Part shown: piece by piece, positions 8,301-17,954 of the stretch
Layout: each line of letters begins with the position of its first letter
Numbering within the stretch: the first letter of the stretch is position 1
NCBI RefSeq assembly: GCF_000186865.1
Contig: NW_008705590.1
Span: 54,514-94,626, forward strand
Direction of reading: 5' to 3'
Origin: Aureococcus anophagefferens
Lineage: Eukaryota; Sar; Pelagophyceae; Pelagomonadales; Pelagomonadaceae
DNA: 40,113 nucleotides
Program-made: the position numbers and the translations under genes
Notes under the pieces: model-generated
Told to the model about the DNA's origin: nothing
What the model saw: the letters and a program-made list of their open reading frames with translations, nothing else
The model's database searches: none

Positions 8301-11300
8301 CGCTCCGCGAGACGGTCGCGTTTCCTGCCGATGACTTGGTCGAGGCGATGGCGGCGCCGGAGTCGAAGCCGGTGCTCCTCGCCGCGGTGAACGCTGCGGC
8401 CGCGAAGCTCGCCGCGCGCCTGACGCGGCTGCGGCTCACCGACGACGTTGAACCCGTCCGGTCGAACATCCGCGAGCTCCTGGCGCGGGGCTGGCTCGAC
8501 GAGTGGGCGACCGTGGCCGGCGTCTGCGCGCTGGACGGCGCGGAGAAGCTGTCGCACTGCATGGACTACGTCGACTTCGCGCTCGAGGTCGCGCACCACG
8601 AAGCGGCGCCCGACGACGCGCTCCCCGCGGTGCGCAAGGCGGCCATCGCGGCCGTCGAGGCGTGGCTGACGCGGGCGTCGCCGCCGTCCGCCGGGACCCT
8701 CGACCGCGCCGCGGCGACGCTGCGGGCGATCGCCGCGGAGGACGCCGGCGCCGGCGCCGCGGCGGCGGCGAAGCGGGGGCTCGACGCGGTCGCCGAGGCC
8801 AAGCTCTGGGACCGGTGGCCGGTCGTGGCCCGCGTCGCTCTCGAGCTCGACCGCGGCGCGGAGACCGTCGCCGCCGCGACGCGCGGCGCCGCCGCGCTCC
8901 TCGCCCACGACGTCAAAGCTGGCGCGGCGGCCGTCCGCGCGGGCATCGCCGACGGCTGGCTGCCGGCGGACCGATGTCTCGCGGTCGAGGCGTTTTCGAG
9001 TTGCGCGGGGCCGAAAGCGCCGTCTTTGCGCGGCGCGCTCTTCGACTTGGCGCTCGACGAGGTGACGCGGCGCGGTGTGGCCGCTTCGCTCTGCAACTCC
9101 GTGCTTGACGCGATCGCAGCCCAGCCGCTCGGCGGGGTCCTCGCGGGCGCGCCAGAGACGTTCGTCGATTGCGTCGCGGTCCTCCGCCCGGACCTCGCGG
9201 TGGCCCTGTGTCTCGCGTCGCTCGACGGTGTCCGTGCCCGGAAGCGCGCGGCCCGTGTGCTCATCGCGCACGGCTCGGACGACGCGCTGCTGGCCTTTGT
9301 GCGAGACGAAGTCGCGCGTCCTCAGGGGGCCATGGTGTCCTTCGTTGTCGAGGCTGCCGACGTTGGCATCAGCTTCACGAACGAGTCCGGGTCCACGTAC
9401 CGGTACTCGTCGTACGGCTCCAGCGAAAAGGGCCTCAAGGTCACTACCGCGACTGCCCGCGACGCGACCGCGGCCGGCGTCTGCTCCGGCATGCGCGTCG
9501 TTAGCATTGGCGGCGACGACTTCGCGGGCCTCAAGACCGAGGATGCTCGGGCGAAGCTCAAGGCGGCTCCTCGACCGATGGAGCTCGTGTTGTCGTGGCC
9601 ATCGCAGAGTCCTTCGTCGCTTAGCTCCTCGTTTACGCATGGATTTACTCGCGCGGATGCGGAGTTCGACAAAGCTTTCCGGGCGCACTACGAGCGCCTC
9701 CAGCGCGAATACCGCAAGCAGATCCCCGACATACGGTGGTTGCATGCGATGCTCGTGGCGAGCGGCCGGCGCTGCGGCGAGGCCGCGTGCGCGTTGACGG
9801 CCGCCAAGTACGAGGCCGACGCCGGGAGCTGGCGCCGCAAGCTCGAGTCGGAATTCTCCGAGGTCCAGTGCGTCACTTTAGCAAAATCAAATTGCACGAG
9901 GGGCCACAGCCGTCCCGATCTCGTCTTTGGGTGTCGCCATGGGTGCGCGTCGGTATGCGGGACGGGCATCCACGCCATCGGGCGGCTCCACGCGCTCGTC
10001 TGCGCCGGCCTGCCGGAAACGACGGCGCGGCCCTGCCTCGACGCTCTTGCGAAACGGACCGTCGGTGCGCTCTACCGCAATGTCCAGAACAAGGTCCAAA
10101 GCCCCATCACCTCGCTCACGCGTGCCACTCTTTCGGGTTTCGCGCGCTTCGGGACGCCGTCGCCGCTCCCCGAATTCGAGGGCCTGAAGATGGCGCCCTA
10201 CGCGCACCCGCCGCCGCCGCCGGCCGCGCCGGCGCGCGCGCCGTGCCCCGACGACGCGGCGGCGTGGATCGCCGCCGAGCTCGAGGCGTCGCCGTTCAGC
10301 GAGGTGGCCGCGGCGCGCACGCGCGAGGAGGCCATCGACGGCGAGGCGCTGCGGTCCATGGGCGAAGACGAGCTCTGCGACGTGCTCTTCCAGGGCCGCG
10401 AATCGCGCCCGCGGCTCGCGGCGCGGAAGCTCGCGCTCCGGCTCCGGGCGCCCGGCCCGCCGCGCCGCTGGCCGTCGGCGGCGGCGCTCGACCGGGGCCT
10501 CGCGGCCTGGGGCGCCGCGGCGCCGCTCCTGCCCGAGCTCGACGGCGAGGTGCTCGCGTCGCTCGACGACGACGAGCTCGACGCGCTCCGCTGCGACTCG
10601 AAGGACGCGCTCCGCGCCGCGCGGAACCTCTGCCGCCGCGCGGTGCCGGGCTTCGACGACGCGCTGCCCCCGAAGCCCGAGACGCTCCACGAGGTCGTCG
10701 TCGTCGGGTCCACGGGCGCGGGCAAGTCGTCGCTGCTCAACGCGCTCGTCGGCGAGGCCGAGGTCCTGCCGACGAACTGCATGCGCGCCTGCACGGCCTC
10801 CGTCGTCGCGCTCGAGTGCCTCTACGCCGCGCCGCGCGGCGCGCCCTACGAGGTCGAGGTCGCGTTCCTGAGCCGCGACGAGTGGGCCGCGGCGCTCGCG
10901 CCCCTCGCGGCGCACCGCGAACAACACGGCGCCGCGGTTCCGCCGGCGGACTCGGCCGCGGGCGCCGCGCGCGCGGCCGCGGTCGCGACGCACGGCGCGG
11001 ACGCGGCGTGGCCGGCGCCCCTCGAGCACGAGCGGCTGGGGACCATGATCTGCTTCGGCGCGAGAGACGCGGACGAACTCCGGGACAAGCTGGACCCCTA
11101 CGTCGACTCGGCGAACGACGCGTCCGCGCTCCAGCTCTGGCCCCTCGTCAAACGCGTCACCGTGCGCGGGCCCTGGGCGTGCCTCGGCGGCCTGCGCCTC
11201 GTCGACGCGCCCGGCGTCTTGGACGACAACGAGGCGCGGTCGCGCGCGGTCCGCGGCGCGCTCGCGACGGCGGACACGGTGCTCTTCGCGTCGAACGTGC

Positions 11301-12244
11301 GGCGCGCGGTCAACGACAAGTCCATCTCCGACGCGCTGCCCCTGTCCCTGCGCCGCGACCTCGCGGCGAGCGGGGCCCTCGGCGCCGTCGCCCTCGTCGC
11401 GACGCAGAACGATCTGGTGAACCGGTCGGAGATTGTCGAGAGCCTCCGGCTCCCCGAGGCGACGTCGCGCCTCGACGCGGCGACGGCGCGCGCGGCCTTC
11501 TCGCGGGCCCGCGCGGCGGAGACCTTCTGGGAGGGCGTGCCCTGGCGCGAGCTGCCGGTGAATTCCGGCGGGGCCTTCGACTTTCCCGTCTTCGTTGCGT
11601 CCGCGGTCGACTGTCAGAAACTGGAGAACGTAAAGACGGGAGACGGGCCGCCGTCGACCTTCGAATCCGCGGCGGACACGGACGTGCCCCAGCTCCGCGC
11701 ATTTCTTGCGCGCGTCGCCGCGGGCGCCCGCGGCGCGAAAAAGCCCGGCGCCCTCGTCCTCGAGGCCCTCGCGCGGACCGACGCGCGCGCGCCGCCGGAC
11801 GACGAGCCCGACCCAAAGCGCGCGCGGCTCACGCTCGCTGAGGGCCGCGGCCGCCCGGCGGCGCTTCTCGTCGAGGACTCCAACGGCGCGCCGGCGCGCG
11901 CGGTCACCAAAAAGCCGGCCTCTCGGCTCCCTGCGCGGGTCGCGGCGGCGGTCGCCGCGCCGCCGCCCGCAGACAAGCCGCTCAAAGGCTTCATGCTCTT
12001 CTCCAAGGAGATGCGGCCCAAGGTCAAGCGCGAGTTCCCCGGCCTCTCTTTCGGCGAGCTCGGCGCGAAGCTCGGCGAGCTCTGGCGAGGGCTTGAGTCC
12101 GCCGCAAAGGCGAGCTACACGGCCGGCACGGTTCCTGCGGCTGCCCCAGCTCCGCCGGCTCCTGCGCCGGCTCCGCGGCCCGCCGCGCGGCGGCCGCCGC
12201 CGCGGCCGATCTCCGAGGACGACGACATCATCGACCTGACGTGA
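5360..12244 (+). CDS. Giant FHA-PDZ-dynamin-like GTPase-HMG box protein
   Basis: A single uninterrupted frame of 2294 codons. The Met at 5360 is chosen because the open frame upstream reads through AT-rich leader sequence. Order of parts, with approximate residues: FHA-like domain 12-110 (VMLGREGGGLSLGV, then SPLVSRQQALLV); Ala/Glu-rich tandem repeats 160-275; two small related beta segments near 294 and 448; Cys-rich insert 823-860; a long alpha-helical region; PDZ domain 1324-1411 (AGVCSGMRVVSIGGDDFAGL); two SAM-like helical segments about 1633-1764; a dynamin/SLIP-GC-like GTPase from about 1777 with P-loop GSTGAGKSS at 1783, DAPG at 1949 and TQND at 2015; and an HMG box 2206-2255 (KPLKGFMLFSKEMRPKVKRE). 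SLIP-GC is a nuclear GTPase, and the HMG box also suggests a nuclear, DNA-associated role. The ACTASVVAL segment after the P-loop is typical of the SLIP-GC group. Overall function is unknown, and a small unrecognised intron cannot be excluded. Confidence 0.8.
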   Translation: MELQLAPQTPHPRPKRALALRSVGGVVTPLPDGEVMLGREGGGLSLGVMSPLVSRQQALLVRDGAGGLRVISRGRVNPTCLIRSGTVLRLAQGESAEVSPGDAIVLRGDRVLREGAGRLVSDDEAFTLVDEEAPDMDLAAALSEIARLRAELDAARGAPATPAAAEPTDAEAAPAAAPSPMEEEATPAAAEPTDAEAAPAAALSPMEEEATPAAAEPTDAEAAPAAAPSPMEEEEEVERPMDSQGTVAAAAAPSPMEEEIERPLDSQGTVAAAPAAAEAPLAVDAVDALRLTKGLEVASLTYTEDGKRLAVRWRGGGATCVEVVGRAWAIRDVGATSDEARVARALGLAGALSKASAAPRAGVDAAVAAFLDAGSPRAPEAAEEEDDDDSVGDFDDDPCATSALVAEELESETEDSPYEASGDEEGGDDQRSSAAPKAETRGAKFVKRLLVGAATKRASVSSVRWDGDSLSGVVSRGARQVIVTLEVRAAGDAVVLRASCRGTKGRASWGAGVGLADSIPALQLLRVAAKTPDDVARVQDVAADAAKLAPQAVADVLLHAVATAAAGTTSAYECLKAAISTAAPATASLLVDAAAVEKLALPAAIASVVRTEQQPKPAPPKKVVCFKLASPVFYDAARGVVFGRVVRKPGETGESYLSSTDVAFAAARDGEGVRLDPTRSWSEDDSEWNQPLLTPAALAFSKLATEAVEIDALRSGLLALPDVRAAAIDLAFSPATSGSGLDKALPRLLAEATSAAASPGSSYVRDLDAVVIDATAPNDDPAIVAQEERAAKTVAAHFQVAEEKFHEKEREVKYTRENWVNGEDCGCEPEPYGRGECPCGDWDCYGDCENEREIECNCAVDENPMPDAVEFVGERLEETVGVLLERAESLPANVREALLVGVAGGLVEAHVRYRRTKIIKPAGKPVKVGPGTWTCPRAVTDQSPIARALDDETDIRLNELTDRAAELAKAGRPSLFAKLLPLRETVAFPADDLVEAMAAPESKPVLLAAVNAAAAKLAARLTRLRLTDDVEPVRSNIRELLARGWLDEWATVAGVCALDGAEKLSHCMDYVDFALEVAHHEAAPDDALPAVRKAAIAAVEAWLTRASPPSAGTLDRAAATLRAIAAEDAGAGAAAAAKRGLDAVAEAKLWDRWPVVARVALELDRGAETVAAATRGAAALLAHDVKAGAAAVRAGIADGWLPADRCLAVEAFSSCAGPKAPSLRGALFDLALDEVTRRGVAASLCNSVLDAIAAQPLGGVLAGAPETFVDCVAVLRPDLAVALCLASLDGVRARKRAARVLIAHGSDDALLAFVRDEVARPQGAMVSFVVEAADVGISFTNESGSTYRYSSYGSSEKGLKVTTATARDATAAGVCSGMRVVSIGGDDFAGLKTEDARAKLKAAPRPMELVLSWPSQSPSSLSSSFTHGFTRADAEFDKAFRAHYERLQREYRKQIPDIRWLHAMLVASGRRCGEAACALTAAKYEADAGSWRRKLESEFSEVQCVTLAKSNCTRGHSRPDLVFGCRHGCASVCGTGIHAIGRLHALVCAGLPETTARPCLDALAKRTVGALYRNVQNKVQSPITSLTRATLSGFARFGTPSPLPEFEGLKMAPYAHPPPPPAAPARAPCPDDAAAWIAAELEASPFSEVAAARTREEAIDGEALRSMGEDELCDVLFQGRESRPRLAARKLALRLRAPGPPRRWPSAAALDRGLAAWGAAAPLLPELDGEVLASLDDDELDALRCDSKDALRAARNLCRRAVPGFDDALPPKPETLHEVVVVGSTGAGKSSLLNALVGEAEVLPTNCMRACTASVVALECLYAAPRGAPYEVEVAFLSRDEWAAALAPLAAHREQHGAAVPPADSAAGAARAAAVATHGADAAWPAPLEHERLGTMICFGARDADELRDKLDPYVDSANDASALQLWPLVKRVTVRGPWACLGGLRLVDAPGVLDDNEARSRAVRGALATADTVLFASNVRRAVNDKSISDALPLSLRRDLAASGALGAVALVATQNDLVNRSEIVESLRLPEATSRLDAATARAAFSRARAAETFWEGVPWRELPVNSGGAFDFPVFVASAVDCQKLENVKTGDGPPSTFESAADTDVPQLRAFLARVAAGARGAKKPGALVLEALARTDARAPPDDEPDPKRARLTLAEGRGRPAALLVEDSNGAPARAVTKKPASRLPARVAAAVAAPPPADKPLKGFMLFSKEMRPKVKREFPGLSFGELGAKLGELWRGLESAAKASYTAGTVPAAAPAPPAPAPAPRPAARRPPPRPISEDDDIIDLT
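5837..6061 (+). repeat. Three tandem 75 bp coding repeats (25 aa unit)
   Basis: Units start at 5837, 5912 and 5987. Each encodes ATPAAAEPTDAEAAPAAAPS followed by PMEEE with one or two changes. The high nucleotide identity between units points to recent expansion. The repeat forms an acidic, Ala/Pro-rich linker after the FHA-like domain. Confidence 0.9.
6065..6177 (+). repeat. Second tandem coding repeat, 69 bp unit, about 1.6 copies
   Basis: ERPMDSQGTVAAAA with PSPMEEE is followed by ERPLDSQGTVAAAP. The units start at 6065 and 6134. It immediately follows the 75 bp repeats and shares their PSPMEEE segment, so both probably arose by unequal exchange in the same linker. Confidence 0.8.
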
Positions 12245-12407
12245 GAGAGGTCGCTGTTGGTTTTCGCCCATAAACCGCACGCGGTCGCGCCCGGGAGGAG
12301 CGCCTGCCAGTGATAAGCGCTTTAGTTCAACATTAGAAGCAAGCCCTGCAGCATCTACCTCTCCAACGCCAGCGCGAAGCACGATGAGGCAGCCCTAATC
12401 CGCCGTC

Positions 12408-15400
12408 ATGCTGTCGGACCTCGCGGACCTCATCGAGGAGGGCCACCTGGACCAGCGCGCGAGCGTGCGGTCGAAGACGAGCGCGAACCTCGCGGGTCGG
12501 CGGCGGAGCTCGCAGCTCGGGCGCGACGACCTGTCGACGGGCAGCGAGGCGCCGACGAACCGGCGCAGCGTCGTCCGGCAGGCGCCCGAGCCCGCGGGCC
12601 GCAAGGCGCTGCGCAACATCCGCAAGGCGTCGCGGTCCTACGAGCACGTCGCGGCGAGCAGCCGGGGCGCCATCCACGTCGGCAAGGCGAGCCACCACCA
12701 GAAGCGCGCGTCGCGCGACACGATCCGCTACCAGAAGGAGAAGCTCGCCAACGCGGCCAAGGGCCGCGAGTTCGAGGAGAGCTCCTGGTCCCTCGCCTCG
12801 GCGGAGGCCGTCGAGGACGACGAGGCCGAGGCGCTGCTCGACGCGCAGCTCGAGTACGTCCAGTCGCTGAGCACCGTCATGACGCTGGACCTCGAGAGCT
12901 CGCGCAAGGAGTTCGAGGTCGGCGTGCGGCGCAACCGCAAGGAGATCGTCAAGCACGCGTCGCTCCAAGAAGGAAAAATCGGCTTCATCGACAAGATCCA
13001 GCGCATGAAGCTCGCCAAGGACGCGAAGCACGAGCCGAAGAAGAAGCTCCACGTCGAGGAGGAGCTGCGCGCGTCGCCGCGCCGGGCCATGCTCGACCGC
13101 GACGGCGCGTCGCAGCGCGCGCGGAGTCTGGGCGGCTCGTCGCTGCTGCGGTCGGCGAGCGCGCGGCCGTCGACGGCGCCGCCGCCGGGCTCGCCGGCCG
13201 CGGGCCGCGCGCGCGCTCGCTCCTTCGGCGAGCCCTCCTCGCCCGGCGGCGCGAGCCTCGCCAGCGACGACCGCACCTTCGACGGCGCGACGGTCATGAC
13301 CGGCGAGGAGGGCCTCTTCCAGGAGTCGTGGTCCGAGGCGCGGCTCGCGCCTCTGCTGCAGAAGACGGACCGGCGCGAGGACTTTGACTACCTCGACGAC
13401 ATGGAGATGGACGAGTACCCGCCGCCCTACCTGAAGCAGCGCACGCAGGACGCGAACATGCGCACGCTCTACGGCAAGCGGGGCCGGCCCGGCGCGCGGT
13501 CGAAGAAGTGCGCCGTCGCGTTTTTGGGCAGCTTCTCCGTCGCGGCGCCCGTCGACGCGGCCGCGGAGCGGCGCTCGCTCGCCACGTCGAGCCTCGGGCG
13601 CGTCATGGGCCTCGCGCAGATCGCCCGGGACGCCGAGGCCGACGAGGCGGCGTCGTCCGAGATCGCGCCCGCGCCCGGCACCGCGGAGCCGTCGTTCGAG
13701 GCCGAGAGCCTGCCGACGGCCGCGTCGCTCGTCGACGCGCCGCCCGAGGGCGAGGCCCTGTCGGAGACGCCGTCCGTGGCGAACCTGTCCAAGGACGAGG
13801 AGGCCAAGTACTTCGGCGACGACGCGCGCGCGAGGTTCGCCGCGGCGTGGACATCAACCGCCGGTTCGGCACGTCCCGACCAAACTTTGACATTCTCGAG
13901 CTCGGTCACATCGACGTCGATTTGGCTGATTTTTGGATGAATCGATGGCTCTCAGCGAGTTCTCGAAGCACGGCCGAAGAGGCGGTGAACCGTTTCGATG
14001 ACGCGCATATTGAAGTCGGCTTGAAGATGTGAGTTCCGCGCAGGTTCGCCGCGGCGTTCCGCGCGTTGTCGAAGCAGGCGGCGATGGTGACGTCGCTCGA
14101 CGAACTCAAGATGGTGGGCCCCGTGGACTACGTCCCGGAGCTCGACGACTCCGACGACGACGACGACCGGGACCCGGGCATCTTCGCGGACCCGGCGAGC
14201 CCGCGGCACCAGTTCCTCATCGAATTGGTGCGCATGCGCGACCTGCCGCCGGAATGCGTGCTCCTGCGGCGGGACCTCACGACGACGCTGAACCTGAGCC
14301 ACCGGGGCCTCGGCGACGGCGTCGGCGAGGTGCTCGTCAAGGTCCTGCCCAAGCTGCCGGAGCTCGGGGAGCTGCTTTTAGCGGACAACCGGTGGACGGA
14401 CGTCGCGATCGGCGCGGAAATCGACCGCTGGTTCGGTTTATTCCGGCCAAACTTCAAACCTCTCGAGCTCGGTCAAACCGAAGTCGATTCGGCTGGTTTT
14501 TGAAGGAATTGATCGCTCTCGTAGAGTCCTCGAAGCACGGCAAAAGAACTTGCGTCGAAATTGTCGCATACGCTCACATTGAAGTCGGGTCGAGGATTCG
14601 AGTTCCGCGCAGGTCACGATCGGCCCGCTCTTCCGCGCGCTCGAGAAGATGGGGCCCAAGCTCAAGACGCTGGACCTCTCGCAGAACGATCTGGACTGGC
14701 GGTCCGCGGCCCAGCTGTCGAGCTTCATCAAGCGCAAGGTCTGCGGTTTGGTGGAACTCAGGGTGGCGCACGCGGACTTCGACGATTCGGAGCTCGCGTC
14801 CGTCATGGACTCCGTGAAGACGAACCGGACGCTGCGCACGCTGGATCTCCGGGGCAACGGCATCGGCGGCGCCAACGAGCTCTACGGCGCGTCGGGCTAC
14901 GCGACGAAGATGGTCAAGGTCAAGGCCACGCCCATCGCCGGGAAACCGGTCCTCGCGGCGCGCGGGTCGTCGCGGCGCGGCTCCGTGTCCGAGAGCCGCC
15001 TCGTGGCCAAGGAGCGCAACGAGTTCTCGAGCCGGCGCCTGCGCGACTCCGGCGGCGGCGGCTTCGGCGACCTCGCCAAGGCGAAGGAGCAGGCGTCGCT
15101 CGTCGCGGGGCTCACGGAGCAGGCCAAAAGGGCGCAGCAGCAGGGCTCGGGCTGCCTCGAGCTCGGCGCCATGCTCGTGCGCAACACGACGCTCACGCAC
15201 CTGGACCTGTCCTGGAACCGCATCAGCGGCCGCGACGCGGCGCTGCTGGGCGACGCGCTCGCGGGCAACGACGGCCTCACGTTTTTGTCGCTCGCGTTCA
15301 ACGCGCTCGAGGACAGCGGCGCGCAGCAGATCGCCGCGGCGCTCAAGTTCAACGACATCCTCGAGCACCTCGACGTGTCGGGCAACAACGTGGGCCCCAA

Positions 15401-17915
15401 GGCCGCCGTCGTCTTCAGCCACGCGCTCCGCGAGAACACGAATCTCCGCGCGCTCGTGCTCGACACGAACCCGCTGGGCTTCGACGGCGTGCGCGCCATC
15501 GCGCGGTCCTTCAACTTCTTCATGAACAAGCCGCGAATTAGCCTCGAGGGCTGCTTCCACCAGCGCCACAAGCAGGAGCTCTACGGCGAGCCCGACGCAA
15601 ACGCGATGGAGGTCGGCGAGGGCGACAGCGAGCCGCTCCGCGCCGCGGCGCTCGCGTACAGCGTGGGCATCCCCTACGAGGTGCTGGAGAAGACGACGCA
15701 GGAGCGCACGGAGACGGCGGCGGAGACCCTGGAGCGCAAGGCCCAGGAATTCCTCCAAAAGGTGCCGCCGCGCGACGTCGACCGCGCGCCCTTCGACCCG
15801 GAGATGCCCAAGGGCTACTACCAGCTCGAGCTGGCGAAGCCCTACCACCGCGCCGTCGCCGACGAGATTTTTGAATTGTGCGCCCGGCGGCCGGGCGTGC
15901 GGCTCGCGCGCGTGTCCTACAGCGAGGCGCCCGTCGAGAGCCGCGCCGAGGACTCGTTCCGGCCGCTGAAGCTCGGCGCGCTGCGGCCCGCGCCCCAGTG
16001 GGGCCTCAACGGCATCCCGCCCAAGGTCGGCGCCGAGCCCGCCGAGGACGCGGCCAAGGAGTTCCTGGACCTCGCGGAGGAGGACCACGGCGCGTTCCAC
16101 CGCCGCGAGTCGCACGCGTTCGCGATGCCGGGCTTGGCGCAGTTCCAGGAGCTGCGCAAGGCCCGCCAGCTGCGGGCCGCGAAGGTGGAGAAGGCGAAGA
16201 ACAAGGCCATGCGCCTCATGAAGATGCTCAAGGTCATGGGCAAGGCCGAGGACTCCAAGCGGCGGCTGCCCGTGCCCGTCGACGGCTCCGACGCGCCGTT
16301 CGCGCAGTACGCGCGCGAGGAGGCCATCGAGGCGCTCGAGGCCCACGCCGTCGTCGACCTGAGCCAGCGCGCGGAGTGCCAGGTCAAGTACCAGCTCCCC
16401 GCGGAGGGCTGCCTGCGCGTCGAGGTGAAGCTCGTGCCGCGCCTGAGCTCGCAGCTCGAGTTGCTGACGCGGGAGGGCATGGACGAGCTGTTGCGCTTCA
16501 TCCGCGAGAACCACGGCATGGAGCACCTCGACGTGATCCGCGCCCTGACCATGGACCACCGCTTCCTCTGCCGCCAGGTGCAGGAGCTCATCCAGGAGCT
16601 CGCGGGCGGCGTGAGAGTCGAGGACGGCAACATGAACGTCGTCGCGCTCTTCGAGATGCTCCTCCCGCGCGTCATCGACAACAACTGCGTCGAGGCGCTC
16701 GTCGACGCGAACCTGTCGCTCAAGCAGCGGCGCGAGCTCCACCGCAAGCTCGGGAACTTTTTGCCGCCGTTGTTCAACAGCTTCAACGGCCACTACGTGC
16801 TGGACCTCGCGCGGGAGAAGGACCGCGTCTGCGCCATGCGCCTCGCGGCCCACAGCTTCAAGGAGCGCGTCTTCGTGCGCGGCGCCTGCCGCACGAGCCT
16901 CGGCGACAGCGGCCCGGAGGGCGCGCCCTTCATCGGCGGCTTCGCGGAGGAGTCGATCGACCCGCGGAACGCGCGGAAGATCTGCAAGAGCCTCTACTTC
17001 ACCGAGGGCACGGCCCAGCGCTACGGCGTCGGCGCCTTCCGCAACGCGACCTACGGGCGCAAGCCCCTCTGCGGCGCCATCGGCGACGACTTCTTCGCGA
17101 ACGTCGTCCTCGCGGAGAAGCCCCGCGGCACGTTCGAGTTCGACTACAGCTCCATCCTCCCCGTGGAGCAGGGGTCCAAGGTCATGACCGACGCCGAGTT
17201 CGAGCGCACGCTCGACGAGTGCGGCCTCCCGCTCAAGTGCATCACGCTCAGCGACAAGCAGGCGCACCTCTACCTCGACCCGGCGAACGACGAGCCGCCG
17301 AAGGGCGCCGGCGACAAGGCCGGCGACCCGGCGGACAAGCGGCGGCGCCACCGCACGAACATCGGCCTGGGCCAGCCCGCGGACCTCGTCAACACCTTCT
17401 ATCGGGCGCGCGCCGCCGTCATCGACGGCCGCTTCTTCAACGACGAGCCCGCGACGCTCGACTCGCACCGCGACGTCTACATCAACGCGCACGACCGCAA
17501 CAACGTCATGGCCTTCGTGGACCTGCCCAAGAAGGCGCAGCAGACGCCCCAGCAGATGATGGCCAAGAACAACTCGACGAACATCGCCCTCATCCTCGCG
17601 TCCATCAACCGCTTCATGCGCGAGCCGCGCGGCGTCGCGGACCTCGCGCCCGTGTCGGGCGCCAAGGCCGAATTCCTGCGGAACCACCAGCTCGGCCTCG
17701 TCGAGCCCGCGGCGGACCCGCGCACGGGCGGCAAGCGGGGGCGCTTCACGGAGGTCATGTCCGCCCTCGACAAGCCCCGGGCCACGGTCGTCCAGCAGCC
17801 GCAAAAGCCGAAGACGCGCGCGACGCAGCTCGAGGAGCTGGCCATGGCCCGCGCGCCGACCATGGACAAGGGCGCGCTCTTCGGCGACCTGGGCGCCATC
17901 ACGACCATGTCGCGG

Positions 17916-17954
<39 letters not shown>

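Noticed and set aside
7592..9745. 717-codon minus-strand frame inside the FHA/GTPase gene
   Set aside because: Arg-rich composition without motifs, while the opposite strand encodes a continuous protein with recognisable domains.
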